Source: CAXMQZ01 sp963719055 (GTDB taxonomy: Bacteria; Acidobacteriota; Thermoanaerobaculia; Multivoradales; JAHEKO01). Taken from it: a DNA stretch of 64,000 bases. Below are positions 52,544-61,683 of this stretch, piece after piece. The position numbers and the translations under genes were made by a program. The notes under the pieces were generated by a model. It was not told the origin of the DNA. It was given only the letters and a program-made list of their open reading frames with translations, and did no database searches. How positions within the stretch are numbered: the stretch's first letter is position 1; each line of letters opens with the position of its first letter. The DNA is taken from positions 1 to 64,000 of the forward strand of contig CAVRAU010000004.1 in NCBI GenBank assembly GCA_963719055.1, given 5' to 3'.

Positions 52544-54034
52544 GTGAATACAAAGCTCTCATTACTCGGTGTGTCGCTTGTCGTCCTCGTTGGATGTACC
52601 GTCGGGCCCGACTACGAGAGACCCGAGCTCGAGCAAGAGGTGCCCGACGCCTGGAAGTCGGCGGCGGCCGAGGACGTCGAGGGCCCCGGCTCACCGCTCG
52701 AGACCTGGTGGACGACCCTCAACGACCCCGAGCTCGTGGAGCTCATCCACGAAGCCCGCTTGAACAACCTGTCGATTCAGACAGCGGCGGCGCGGGTGCG
52801 GGAGGCCCGGGCGCAGCTGGGAATCGCCACGGGTCAGTACTACCCGGACGTGGTCCTCGACGGCTCCTATAGCCGGACCCAACCCAGTGAGAACAACGTT
52901 CAAGTTCCGATCCCCGGGTTGACCGAGGAGTTCGACACCTACGACCTCGGCGTCGGGTTCCAGTGGGAGATCGATGTCTTTGGCCGTCTGCGGCGTGGCG
53001 CCGAATCGGCCCGCGCGAGTCTCGAAGCCTCGATCGAGGACTACCGCGATGTGATGGTCATCCTGATGGCCGATGTGGCGGCGAACTACGTCGATGTGCG
53101 GACCCTCCAGGACCGAATCAAGTACGGCCGGGCCAACGTCGAGGCCCAGTCCGACAGTCTGCAGCTGACCACGGACCGCTTCGATGCCGGCTTGAGCCCG
53201 CTGACCGATGTCACCCAGGCAGAGTACAACCTCGCCAACTCCCAGGCCGCCATCCCACGTCTGGAGGCGCAGCTGGCAGCCGCCATCAATCGGTTGGCGG
53301 TCCTGCTGGGCAAACCACCGGGCGCCGTCGACGATCTGCTGACCGGCGAGTCGGCCATTCCCGACCCGGACGAAGAGATCGTCGCCAGTTTGCCTGCGGA
53401 TCTGCTGCGTCGTCGGCCGGACATTCGATCTGCCGAACGGCGATTGGCTTCGCAGACGGCCCAGATCGGTGTGGCCAAGGCCGACCTCTACCCGACTTTT
53501 TCCTTGAACGGATTCCTGGCGCTTCAATCCCTGGACAGCAGCAACTTCTTCGAAAGCGACAGCACGACCTGGTCGCTGGTGCCGGGTCTGCGTTGGAACA
53601 TCTTCGCCGGCGGCAAGATCCGCAACAACATCCGGGTCCAGGAGGCTCGCACCGAGCAGCTCCTGTTCGCCTACGAGCGTTCGGTCCTGTTCGCCCTGAA
53701 CGAGGTCGAGAGCACCATGGTGGCTTACGAGCGCGAGAGGGTACGGCGCCAGCGGTTGTTCGAGGCCGTTGACGCCAGCCAGCGGACCGTGGAGTTGGTG
53801 AAGACCCAGTACATGTCCGGTCTCACCGACTTCCTCAACCTTCTGGATGCCCAGCGTACGTTGGCCAGTCAGCAGGATTCCTATGCCGAGTCCGAAGGCC
53901 AGGTGGTGCAGAACCTGATCGCTCTCAACCGCGCCCTTGGCGGTGGTTGGGGCCCGCCCGACCCGGAGGCGACACCGAAAGAGACAGCCGAGGAGATCTA
54001 CTCGACGGTTTCCTCGGAGGGGAGTGAGCCATGA
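52544..54034 (+). CDS. NodT/OprM-family outer membrane efflux lipoprotein
   Basis: 496 residues. Lipobox SLVVLVGC (Cys18) followed by the NodT hallmark TVGPDYERPELE and the conserved WWTTLNDPEL. Two OEP repeats build the outer membrane barrel and periplasmic tunnel (LNNLSIQTAAARVREARAQL; MSGLTDFLNLLDAQRTLASQ), and LPADLLRRRPDIRSAERRL is diagnostic of the OprM branch. First gene of the second RND operon; the stop overlaps the adaptor start (ATGA). GTG start. Confidence 0.92.
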   Translation: MNTKLSLLGVSLVVLVGCTVGPDYERPELEQEVPDAWKSAAAEDVEGPGSPLETWWTTLNDPELVELIHEARLNNLSIQTAAARVREARAQLGIATGQYYPDVVLDGSYSRTQPSENNVQVPIPGLTEEFDTYDLGVGFQWEIDVFGRLRRGAESARASLEASIEDYRDVMVILMADVAANYVDVRTLQDRIKYGRANVEAQSDSLQLTTDRFDAGLSPLTDVTQAEYNLANSQAAIPRLEAQLAAAINRLAVLLGKPPGAVDDLLTGESAIPDPDEEIVASLPADLLRRRPDIRSAERRLASQTAQIGVAKADLYPTFSLNGFLALQSLDSSNFFESDSTTWSLVPGLRWNIFAGGKIRNNIRVQEARTEQLLFAYERSVLFALNEVESTMVAYERERVRRQRLFEAVDASQRTVELVKTQYMSGLTDFLNLLDAQRTLASQQDSYAESEGQVVQNLIALNRALGGGWGPPDPEATPKETAEEIYSTVSSEGSEP

Positions 54035-55281
54035 GAAATCGTTTCCTGACGCTGGCCACGCTGGCGCTTCTAGCTTTTGGCTGCGGAGGAGATGCACAGC
54101 AAGGTGCGCCTCCTCCTCCTGATGTCGGGGTCGCCAAGCCGATCAAGCGCGACGTGACGGTGTTCTCAGAGCACCTGGGAAGCACCGCGGCTTTCGAGTC
54201 GGTCGAGGTGCGGGCGCGGGTCACCGGCGTGCTCGAGCAGATCAACTTCGAGCCCGCCACGGTAGTCGAAGAGGGGAAGCAGCTGTTTCTCATCGAGCCT
54301 CGCAATTACAAAGCCGAGCGAGACGCGGCGGACGCCGCTTTGAAGTCTGCCGAAGCTGATCTTGCACGGGCCGAATCCGACCTCAAGCGGGTCGAGCAGG
54401 CGGTGAAGACCAACGCGGTCAGTCAGTCGGATGTCGATCTGGCCACAGCCACGCGCGACATGGCCCGCGCCTCGGTGCTGTCGGCCGAGGCGGCTCTTGA
54501 CCGCGCCGACCTGCAGCTCTCCTACACCCAGGTACGCTCACCCATCACCGGGCAGGTCGGGCGGAATCTTGTGGATCGCGGCAACATCGTCAGCGGTTCG
54601 GAGAGAACCGTACTGACCACGGTCAACCGCATGCAGCCGATGTTCGTCTACTTCGACGCCCCTGAGGAGGTCGTCCTAAGGGCACTGAAAAACTTGAATC
54701 TAACAACGGACTCGACCCGTGAGAGATTCGAGCGAGACGAAGCCACCCTCGCCCAGGTAGCCACCCTGATCGACGACGACTTCCCCTTCGCTGGCCCGAT
54801 CGACTATGTATCGAACGAGGTCGACACCGCCACGGGCACCATCCAGGTCCGCGCCGTCCTGCCCAATGAAGAGATGAGGCTCTTTCCCGGCCTCTTCGTA
54901 CGGATTCGGATCCCGATCCAGTTGTTGGATGACGCGGTGTTGATTCAGGAGCAGGCTCTGGGTACCGATCTCGGTGGTCGTTTCGTCTATATCGTGGGGC
55001 CGGACAACATCGTCGAGCGACGCTACGTGACGCTCGGTGTGGTGGAGCCCGATGGGATGGTGCCGATCCTGGAAGGGCTGGACGGCGGCGAGACCTATAT
55101 TGTCGAAGGTCTGCTCCGGGCGCGGCCCGGCATGCCGGTGACGCCGGACACGGTTCCGGACACTCCTGAGAGGACCGCCAGAGAGGCGCGCGAGGAAAGC
55201 CAGGAAGCAGCCGACGAGTCGGCGATCGACCTCAAGCCAGGCGCCCTGGATCCCCCGCAACCGGCAGGCGAGGACGGTTGA
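54031..55281 (+). CDS. RND efflux membrane-fusion (adaptor) lipoprotein, system 2
   Basis: 416 residues. Lipobox ALLAFGC. AcrA-like order: barrel-sandwich half (VEVRARVTGVLEQINFEPAT, KQLFLIEPRNYKAERDAADA), coiled-coil hairpin, second half (LQLSYTQVRSPITGQVGRNL), beta-barrel domain and a membrane-proximal domain (DLGGRFVYIVGPDNIVERRY). An acidic/Pro-rich C-terminal tail of about 40 residues is dispensable-looking. Bridges the NodT-type channel upstream and the HAE1 pump downstream, which starts three bases after its stop. Confidence 0.92.
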   Translation: MRNRFLTLATLALLAFGCGGDAQQGAPPPPDVGVAKPIKRDVTVFSEHLGSTAAFESVEVRARVTGVLEQINFEPATVVEEGKQLFLIEPRNYKAERDAADAALKSAEADLARAESDLKRVEQAVKTNAVSQSDVDLATATRDMARASVLSAEAALDRADLQLSYTQVRSPITGQVGRNLVDRGNIVSGSERTVLTTVNRMQPMFVYFDAPEEVVLRALKNLNLTTDSTRERFERDEATLAQVATLIDDDFPFAGPIDYVSNEVDTATGTIQVRAVLPNEEMRLFPGLFVRIRIPIQLLDDAVLIQEQALGTDLGGRFVYIVGPDNIVERRYVTLGVVEPDGMVPILEGLDGGETYIVEGLLRARPGMPVTPDTVPDTPERTAREAREESQEAADESAIDLKPGALDPPQPAGEDG

Positions 55282-55284
55282 TCG

Positions 55285-58200
55285 ATGGGTGGATTCAGTC
55301 GATTCTTCATCTATCGGCCCATCTTCGCGATGGTGATCGCCATCGTGATTCTGCTCGTCGGTGGGCTCTCGATCCCGATCCTGCCCATCGAGAGCGTCCC
55401 CAACATCACCCCACCGACGGTCAGGGTGGAGACGAGCTTCCCCGGAGCCAGCGCCGAGGTGCTGGCCGAGACGGTGGCCCAGCCCATCGAGCAGGAGGTC
55501 AACGGCGTCGAGAACATGCTCTACATGTCCTCGAAGAGCCCCACCACCGGCAAGATGCAGCTGACCATCACCTTTGCCGTCGGCTCGGATCCCGACATGG
55601 GGCAGGTGTTGACCCAGAACCGGGTCTCGATCGCTGACCCCAAGCTACCCCAGGAGGTCAAGCAGCAGGGTGTCACCACCAAAAAGCAGTCGACGGCCCT
55701 GGTGATGGTGGCCTCGCTCTATTCGCCGGACGGCTCCCGCGATGAGCTGTTCCTCTCCAACTACGCCACCACCCAGGTCAAGGACGTCCTGGCCCGTGTC
55801 AATGGTGTCGGCGAAGTCTTGATGTTCGGCGCCAAGGACTACGGCATGCGGATTTGGCTCGATCCGGAGCTCCTCAAGGCGCGCAATCTCACCACCATCG
55901 AGGTGCTCGACGCCTTGCGCGAGCAGAACGTCCAGGTTGCGGCAGGCAAGATCGGCGAAGAGCCCAATACCGCCGAGCTCAACTTCGAGTACTCCCTGAC
56001 GACTCAAGGTCGGCTCTCCGAGGTCGATCAGTTCAAACGCATCATCATCAAACGGGGCGAGCAGGGACAGCTGGTGCGTATCGCCGATGTCGCCAGGGTC
56101 GAACTGGGAGCCCAGTCCTACGCCTGGTACGCCGAGCTCGATGGCCAGCCATCGATCTCGATGGGTATCTACCAGCTCCCCGGCTCCAACGCGCTCGGGG
56201 TGGCGCAAGGCATCACCGGGGCTCTCGAAGAGCTGTCGACACGCTTTCCTGAAGGGCTGGAGTGGTCGATCCCCTTCGACTCCACTCGCTATATCCAGGC
56301 CTCGATCAAAGAGGTGGTGACGTCGTTGGTCATCGCGGTCATCCTGGTGATCTTCTCGGTTTACATATTCCTGCAGGATTTCCGCACCACGATCGTGCCA
56401 TCCGTGACCATCCCGGTGGCCCTGATCGGTACCTTCTCGGTGATGCTGATCACGGGTCAATCGATCAACAACCTGACCCTGTTCGGCCTGGTGCTGGCCA
56501 TCGGCATCGTGGTGGATGATGCCATCGTGGTGGTGGAGAACACCATGCGGATCATCGATACCGAGGGTCTTCCGCCGAAGGAGGCGGTATCCAAGGCCAT
56601 GGGTGAGGTGGGTGGCGCCATCATCGCCACCACGCTGGTGTTGTTGGCGGTGTTCGCGCCGACCCTGGTCATGCCCGGTCTGACCGGTCGCATGTACCGA
56701 CCCTTCGCTATCACCATCTCGGTGGCCACGGTCTTCTCCTCCATCAACGCCTTGACCCTGAGCCCGGCACTCTGCGGCATGCTGCTGCGCCCCAGCTCGG
56801 AGGCCAAGCCACCCGGCTGGTTCTTCCGCCAGTTCAACAAGTACTTCGACAAGATCTCGGCCTCCTACAGTCGCACCGTCGCCATCCTGATCCGCAAGGC
56901 GATTCTGGTGATGGTCATCTTCGGCATCATGGTGGGCGTCATGGTCTGGGGATTCGGCGCCCTGCCCGGCGGTTTCGTACCCTCGGAAGACGAGGGCTAC
57001 TTCTTCGTCAATGTCCAGCTGCCCAACGCCGCCTCACTGCGCAGGACCGCCGAGGTGATGGACGAGGCGATGGAGATGGTCGAAGAGCTGCCCGGTATCC
57101 AGAATCACATCGTCATCGGCGGCTACTCCTTCCTCGATTCCGTGCAGGGTCCGAACTTCGGCGCCGCCATCGTGACACTCGTTCCCTGGGACCAGCGCGA
57201 GCACACGCTCTTCGAGATCATCGACATGCTCCAGCCGAAGCTGATGTCGATCCGGGAAGGCAGAGCGTTCGCCTTTGGACCCCCGCCGATCCAGGGCCTG
57301 GGATCGGGTAGTGGGTTCCAGATGGAGTTGCAGGACCTGGGAGGAGTGGGTCTGCTGCAGCTCGAGCAGTTCGCCAACGATATCGTCGCGGCCGGCTATG
57401 CGGGTGGCAAGATCACCCGCCTGAATCAGAACTTCCAGTCCAATGTGCCGCAGATCTATATCGATGTCGATCGGGAGAAGACCAAGCGGCTGCAGATACC
57501 GTTGCAGACGGTCTTCGACACGCTGCAGACCAACCTGGGATCGGCCTACGTCAACGACTTCAACCTCTTCGGGCGGACCTGGCGCGTCATGGTGCAGGCG
57601 GACGACCAGTTTCGCTCCCGGGTCGAGGACATCCAGCGGCTCGAGGTCCGAACCGCGGAGGGCCGGATGGTGCCACTGTCCACCCTGCTGACGGTTCACG
57701 AATCGGTCGGTCCCTCGGTGATCAACCGATTCAACATGTTTCCTTCGGCAACCATCACCGGGGCCCCGGCGCCCGGATACAGTGAAGGTGAGGCCGTCAA
57801 CGAGATCGAGCGCATCGCCCGGGAGGTTTTGCCGGACTCCATGGGTTATGCCTGGTCGGGTGTGACGCAGCAGCAGAAGGAGGCGGGCAATGTGGCGCCG
57901 CTGATCTTCTCGCTGGCGCTGATCATGGTCTTTCTCTTTCTGGCGGCGCAGTACGAGAGCTGGGCGACGCCCTTTGCGGTCCTGCTGTCGGTGCCGTTGG
58001 CGATCCTGGGTGCCATTCTGCTGACGATGCTGCGTGGGGGCGACAACAACATCTACATGCAGATCGGCTTCGTCTTGCTTATCGGTATGTCGGCCAAGAA
58101 CGCCATCCTCATCGTCGAGTTCGCCAAGCAGCAGCGAGACGAGGAGGGCAAATCGATCCTCGAGGCGGCCAAGGAAGCAGCGAGACTGCGATTCCGGCCG

Positions 58201-58458
58201 ATTCTGATGACCGCCCTGTCGTTCCTGTTGGGTGTCATCCCGCTGGTGATCGCCTCGGGTGCTGGCGCCAACAGCCGCGTCAGCCTCGGTACCGCAGTCT
58301 TCGGCGGCATGCTAGCGGCAACGGTCTTCGGCGTCTTCATGATTCCGCTCCTCTACTATGTCGTCCAGACCGTGGCCGAGAATCTGAGCGGCAAGAAGTC
58401 GACTCCGGCTCCGACGCCGACACCTACAGCGCCTCCACCGGTCGAGCCGGCGACGTAG
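55285..58458 (+). CDS. RND efflux pump permease, HAE1 (AcrB/MexB-like) type, system 2
   Basis: 1057 residues, a normal length for the HAE1 family that expels hydrophobic and amphiphilic drugs. Seen: N-terminal FSRFFIYRPIFAMVIAIVIL, ETSFPGASAEVLAETVAQPI, the intact proton relay GIVVDDAIVVVENTMRI in TM4 (Asp-Asp), and in the second half MSAKNAILIVEFAKQQRDEEG (TM10 Lys). The pump docks with the adaptor and NodT-type channel encoded just upstream, forming a complete tripartite system. C-terminal Pro/Thr tail. Substrates not predictable; multidrug or solvent export is typical. Confidence 0.93.
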   Translation: MGGFSRFFIYRPIFAMVIAIVILLVGGLSIPILPIESVPNITPPTVRVETSFPGASAEVLAETVAQPIEQEVNGVENMLYMSSKSPTTGKMQLTITFAVGSDPDMGQVLTQNRVSIADPKLPQEVKQQGVTTKKQSTALVMVASLYSPDGSRDELFLSNYATTQVKDVLARVNGVGEVLMFGAKDYGMRIWLDPELLKARNLTTIEVLDALREQNVQVAAGKIGEEPNTAELNFEYSLTTQGRLSEVDQFKRIIIKRGEQGQLVRIADVARVELGAQSYAWYAELDGQPSISMGIYQLPGSNALGVAQGITGALEELSTRFPEGLEWSIPFDSTRYIQASIKEVVTSLVIAVILVIFSVYIFLQDFRTTIVPSVTIPVALIGTFSVMLITGQSINNLTLFGLVLAIGIVVDDAIVVVENTMRIIDTEGLPPKEAVSKAMGEVGGAIIATTLVLLAVFAPTLVMPGLTGRMYRPFAITISVATVFSSINALTLSPALCGMLLRPSSEAKPPGWFFRQFNKYFDKISASYSRTVAILIRKAILVMVIFGIMVGVMVWGFGALPGGFVPSEDEGYFFVNVQLPNAASLRRTAEVMDEAMEMVEELPGIQNHIVIGGYSFLDSVQGPNFGAAIVTLVPWDQREHTLFEIIDMLQPKLMSIREGRAFAFGPPPIQGLGSGSGFQMELQDLGGVGLLQLEQFANDIVAAGYAGGKITRLNQNFQSNVPQIYIDVDREKTKRLQIPLQTVFDTLQTNLGSAYVNDFNLFGRTWRVMVQADDQFRSRVEDIQRLEVRTAEGRMVPLSTLLTVHESVGPSVINRFNMFPSATITGAPAPGYSEGEAVNEIERIAREVLPDSMGYAWSGVTQQQKEAGNVAPLIFSLALIMVFLFLAAQYESWATPFAVLLSVPLAILGAILLTMLRGGDNNIYMQIGFVLLIGMSAKNAILIVEFAKQQRDEEGKSILEAAKEAARLRFRPILMTALSFLLGVIPLVIASGAGANSRVSLGTAVFGGMLAATVFGVFMIPLLYYVVQTVAENLSGKKSTPAPTPTPTAPPPVEPAT

Positions 58459-58646
58459 AGCAAGAGAAGCACTGAAGAAGCGGAGCTCTGAATCGGCCGG
58501 CCTCTCGGTATTGGATCAATGAAGGAATGAGACCGGAGAAGGAAGGGCGCTCGCCAGGGAGACTATTCAATCTGCAGCAGCTGAAGAAAAACTGCCATAG
58601 AATTACCAGATCTGAGTTCATTTTCGGGTATCCGAGGGAGGTTCAA

Positions 58647-59132
58647 GTGAAACGGTTATCGATATTGGTTTTGTGTCTGGTGGGCATCTCGTTCGTCGTT
58701 GTCGGCGCCGCGCACGGTCAGGCGGTGATGGCAGGCGACGAGATGTTTCTCGAAATGCTCAAGCGAGATGTCGATCAGGCCAGGATCGAGGTCATGGCCA
58801 GCGTCATGGAACTGTCGGACGCAGAGAGCAAGGTCTTCTGGCCGGTCTACAACGAGTACCGGAAGAGATCCGATGAGCTGGCCGACAAGGATCTGGCCCT
58901 GATGAAAGAGTACGCTGCGGCCTATTGGAGCCTGACGGATGATCAGGCGAAGGACATAGCGAGCCGCTATTTCGAGATGGAAGTTGCGCGCAAGAATCTG
59001 CTGAGTGAGCTCTACGACGGGCTGGCCAAGGTCGTGACCCCGGTCCAGGCTCTGAGAGCCTGCCAAGTAGAGAATCGCCTGGATCTTCTTCTCGACATGC
59101 AGATCGCCAACGAGCTGCCGATGATCGAATAG
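58647..59132 (+). CDS. Small secreted helical protein, function unknown
   Basis: 161 residues from the GTG at 58647, which has GAGGGAGG five to seven bases upstream. Signal peptide (RLSILVLCLVGISFVVVGAA), then an all-helical charged body (ARIEVMASVMELSDAESKVF, WPVYNEYRKRSDELADKDLA). The LSDAE...FWPVYxEY pattern is common in small periplasmic proteins of this kind of bacterium and recalls Spy/CpxP-like helical chaperones in style, but I cannot assign it to a named family. Lies 188 bases after the second RND operon; envelope stress role is only a suggestion. Confidence 0.65.
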   Translation: MKRLSILVLCLVGISFVVVGAAHGQAVMAGDEMFLEMLKRDVDQARIEVMASVMELSDAESKVFWPVYNEYRKRSDELADKDLALMKEYAAAYWSLTDDQAKDIASRYFEMEVARKNLLSELYDGLAKVVTPVQALRACQVENRLDLLLDMQIANELPMIE

Positions 59133-59160
59133 GGTTGGATCGGACAATCCAACTGTTGGT

Positions 59161-59243
59161 GGAGGGGCGGGCCTGCCGCCCTCCCGTGGGCCGGCGGGGC
59201 GACCGGCCCTTCCTGATCGTAGTGGCGGGCCGCTGTGCCCGCC
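59161..59243. repeat. Cluster of three GC-rich inverted repeats
   Basis: Three hairpins in tandem: an imperfect one at 59161-59185, GGGCCGG/CCGGCCC at 59188-59194 and 59203-59209, and GGCGGGC/GCCCGCC at 59224-59230 and 59237-59243. They lie between the helical protein gene and the LOG gene. The style is like dispersed extragenic palindromes; similar single hairpins lie at 29609, 60026 and 61641. Confidence 0.55.
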
Positions 59244-59308
59244 TTCCGTCTGCGATTTCGAGTGATTCCAACCGCAGGTTCGGGAAAACGAAGCAGAGAA
59301 AGGCCAGC

Positions 59309-60004
59309 ATGTCTGAGAATCCCAGAGCCAACAGGTCGAGCCGTGCAGACGTGGAGCTCCTCAGCGGGCCCGACACCCTCGAAGTCGATATCGAACGAGG
59401 TGAGAAGGTCTTCGGGGAGTACATCACCGGTTGCCGAGAGCTGCACGATATCGGACCCGCCGTCACCGTCTTCGGCTCGGCTCGCTTTGCCGAGGATCAT
59501 CGCTACTACAAGCTGGCCCGAGAGGTGGGTCGAGAGCTGGCGAAGTCGGGATACGCGGTGATCACGGGCGGTGGACCCGGAGTTATGGAGGCAGCCAATC
59601 GGGGAGCGCAAGAGGCCGGGGGCCTGAGTGTCGGGTGCAACATTATCTTGCCGCATGAGCAGCAGCCCAACCCGTATCTGGATCGGTGTATCGAGTTCGA
59701 CTACTTTTTCGTGCGCAAGGTGATGCTGCTTAAGTATTCTGTGGGTTTTGTCTTCATGCCTGGAGGCTTTGGCACTATGGACGAAGTGTTCGAGACCGCC
59801 ACCCTGATTCAGACCGGGAAGATGTCCGTATTTCCCATGGTGGCCATGGGCACGAGCTATTGGGCCGAGCTCATCGATTTCATCCAGAAGGCTATGCTTG
59901 CTGAGGGCACCATCCGAGCCGATGAAGTGGAAGTGCACCAGACCGACTCGTCCGTAGATGCCGTCGAGTACATCAGCAAGATGGTGAAGCCGGTGCAGCT
60001 CTAA
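59309..60004 (+). CDS. LOG family protein (TIGR00730-like nucleotide phosphoribohydrolase)
   Basis: 231 residues. Rossmann-like fold with AVTVFGSARFAEDHRYYKLA, VITGGGPGVMEAANRGA and the hallmark MPGGFGTMDEVFETATLIQT. LOG proteins cleave ribose 5-phosphate from cytokinin-type or other nucleoside monophosphates; they used to be named lysine decarboxylases. Which nucleotide is used here is unknown. ATG at 59309 with GAGAAAGG upstream; the longer frame passes through the intergenic hairpins and is rejected. Followed after 55 bases by PPK2. Confidence 0.85.
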   Translation: MSENPRANRSSRADVELLSGPDTLEVDIERGEKVFGEYITGCRELHDIGPAVTVFGSARFAEDHRYYKLAREVGRELAKSGYAVITGGGPGVMEAANRGAQEAGGLSVGCNIILPHEQQPNPYLDRCIEFDYFFVRKVMLLKYSVGFVFMPGGFGTMDEVFETATLIQTGKMSVFPMVAMGTSYWAELIDFIQKAMLAEGTIRADEVEVHQTDSSVDAVEYISKMVKPVQL

Positions 60005-60025
60005 CCGTGCCGAGATTTGTAGAGC

Positions 60026-60040
60026 AGGGCCTTGTGCCCT
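60026..60040. repeat. Small intergenic hairpin with TTGT loop
   Basis: AGGGC and GCCCT pair around CTTGT, 20 bases upstream of the PPK2 start. It matches the loop of the hairpin at 29609 and the general form of that at 61641. Confidence 0.4.
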
Positions 60041-60059
60041 CCTGAAGGAGAAGATTCTG

Positions 60060-60887
60060 ATGGCCAAGAAGAAAGACAAGACGAAGTCCGAGAAGCCAGC
60101 GAAGACCAAGAAACTCGATCGGGAGCTTTACGAATCGGAGATGGAACGCCTGCAGACCGAACTGGTCCGGCTCCAGGAATGGATCAAGCACAAGGGCCTC
60201 AAAGTCGTTGTGATCTTCGAGGGCCGGGACGCGGCGGGTAAGGGTGGCATCATCAAGCGGATCAAGGAACGCGTCAGTGCCCGTGTTTTTCGGGTCGTGG
60301 CTCTGCCAGCTCCCAGCGATCGCGAGAAGACACAGTTCTACTATCAGCGCTATTTGACCCACCTTCCCGCGGCCGGAGAAGTCGTGCTCTTTGACCGGAG
60401 CTGGTACAACAGGGCCGGGGTCGAGAAGGTTATGGGCTTTTGCACGGACGAGGAGTACGAACAGTTCATGTTCACGTGTCCGGGTTGGGAGCGCGCTCTT
60501 GTAGATTCCGGGATTATTCTCATCAAGTACTGGCTGACGGTCAGCAACGAAGAACAGAAGCGTCGGTTCGAGCAACGCATCGAAGATCCGATGCGGCAAT
60601 GGAAGCTGAGCCCGATGGATACCGAGGCGCGTCGACGCTGGTACGACTACGCCCTCGCCAGAGACGAGATGCTCGACAAGACCGATACTGGATGGGCACC
60701 GTGGTACATCGTGGACACCAACGACAAACGACGAGGCCGCTTGAACTGCATCACCCATCTGTTGAGACAGATTCCCTACGAGCGCCTCGAGCATGAAGAG
60801 GTGAAGCTACCCCGCCGCAGCAAGAAGAATGCGTACGACGACGAGGCTGCCCTCAAGCCCCGCAGGTGGGTACCCGAGGTCTACTAG
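60060..60887 (+). CDS. ppk2: Polyphosphate kinase 2 (PPK2)
   Basis: 275 residues. Transfers phosphate between polyphosphate and nucleotides. Walker A-like loop FEGRDAAGKGG (about 54-64), Walker B and lid region VVLFDRSWYNRAGVEKVMGF, and conserved FERALVDSG-type helix (WERALVDSGIILIKYWL). The short single-domain length and N-terminal Lys-rich stretch match class I PPK2 (NDP phosphorylation, or polyP synthesis in reverse). GAAGGAG lies just before the ATG. Cytoplasmic; links phosphate storage to the Na/Pi transporter elsewhere in the window. Confidence 0.92.
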   Translation: MAKKKDKTKSEKPAKTKKLDRELYESEMERLQTELVRLQEWIKHKGLKVVVIFEGRDAAGKGGIIKRIKERVSARVFRVVALPAPSDREKTQFYYQRYLTHLPAAGEVVLFDRSWYNRAGVEKVMGFCTDEEYEQFMFTCPGWERALVDSGIILIKYWLTVSNEEQKRRFEQRIEDPMRQWKLSPMDTEARRRWYDYALARDEMLDKTDTGWAPWYIVDTNDKRRGRLNCITHLLRQIPYERLEHEEVKLPRRSKKNAYDDEAALKPRRWVPEVY

Positions 60888-60908
60888 TCTGTGTCGGGTC
60901 CGTGAGGT

Positions 60909-61604
60909 ATGGGCTTTCAGGAACCAGCACCGCGACCGATACCTCGCCGCCAGGGCCTGGCGCCTGCCTGGTGGGTCGCAGCGGTTGTGGCGGCAGTCGT
61001 TGGATGGGTTTGGATTGACAAACGGACGGAGCCGACGCCCGAGTCTGATGCACCGGTCTCCGCTCCCACCGAACCGTTATCCTATGTCGTCGATCCGGAG
61101 CATGCCGAGCAAATCGTGGACCTCCAACGGCAGCTGCGCGAGGCCCAGAGGAATCTCACGGATCAGCGCGACGAAATCGAGACTCTCGAGCGACAGCTGC
61201 GAGAAGCCCAGGCCGATGCAGAGCTCCATAAGCGAGGCCTGGAGAAGGCGGTCGCCGAGCTCAACCGGATCAACGAGGATCTGGACAAGCTCGAAGCGTT
61301 GAGCCAGGCGTTGCCCAGGGCATCGATACCCCCGCCACCGAGAGAGAAGGTTCGGCCCCTCGGAGCGCCGTTCGTGACGACAACGCTCAATGGCTTCGTC
61401 GTCGCGTCGGGTTTGGTTCACAACCCGACCCAACTCTCAGTCCGAGGAACGCTCGAGGTCAGCCTTGTGGGCTCCGGGGGCGTTATTGATAGCCGGGGCT
61501 TTGTCATGCACATCGGCCCTGGTGAGACCGAGCGCTACGACGTCACATTCACCAACATCTTTCCCACAGAGCGGCTGGGAGCGAAAGCCACCTGGGTACC
61601 GTAA
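60909..61604 (+). CDS. Hypothetical membrane-anchored coiled-coil protein
   Basis: 231 residues. One TM segment (about 18-37, AWWVAAVVAAVVGWVWI), a short Pro/Thr linker, a coiled coil at about 60-135 (heptads in QIVDLQRQLREAQRNLTDQR and TLERQLREAQADAELHKRGL) and a C-terminal beta-sandwich-like domain of about 85 residues (LNGFVVASGLVHNPTQLSVR, GPGETERYDVTFTNIF), similar in style to FxLYD-type modules. Extracytoplasmic C-terminus is expected. No family recognised. Starts 21 bases after PPK2, so probably co-transcribed. Confidence 0.65.
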   Translation: MGFQEPAPRPIPRRQGLAPAWWVAAVVAAVVGWVWIDKRTEPTPESDAPVSAPTEPLSYVVDPEHAEQIVDLQRQLREAQRNLTDQRDEIETLERQLREAQADAELHKRGLEKAVAELNRINEDLDKLEALSQALPRASIPPPPREKVRPLGAPFVTTTLNGFVVASGLVHNPTQLSVRGTLEVSLVGSGGVIDSRGFVMHIGPGETERYDVTFTNIFPTERLGAKATWVP

Positions 61605-61640
61605 GGGGGCAGTGGAGCACTCGGGCAGTGAAGCAATGCA

Positions 61641-61661
61641 GGGGAGGGCGTTATGCCCTCC
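61641..61661. terminator. Strong hairpin between convergent genes
   Basis: GGGAGGGC (61641-61648) and GCCCTCCC (61654-61661) pair perfectly around GTTAT. It lies 36 bases after one stop codon and 23 before the convergent EEP gene's stop, a natural place for a bidirectional terminator, though no T-tract follows. Confidence 0.5.
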
Positions 61662-61683
61662 CGGGTGAAGTCGGGCACCGGCT

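Noticed and set aside
52272..52694. Minus-strand open frame across the gap between RND operons
   Set aside because: Arg/Pro/Ser-rich, overlaps the promoter and the start of the channel gene on the other strand, no domain.
52691..54097. 468-codon open frame on the minus strand
   Set aside because: Antisense shadow of the NodT-type channel gene, which has full family motifs.
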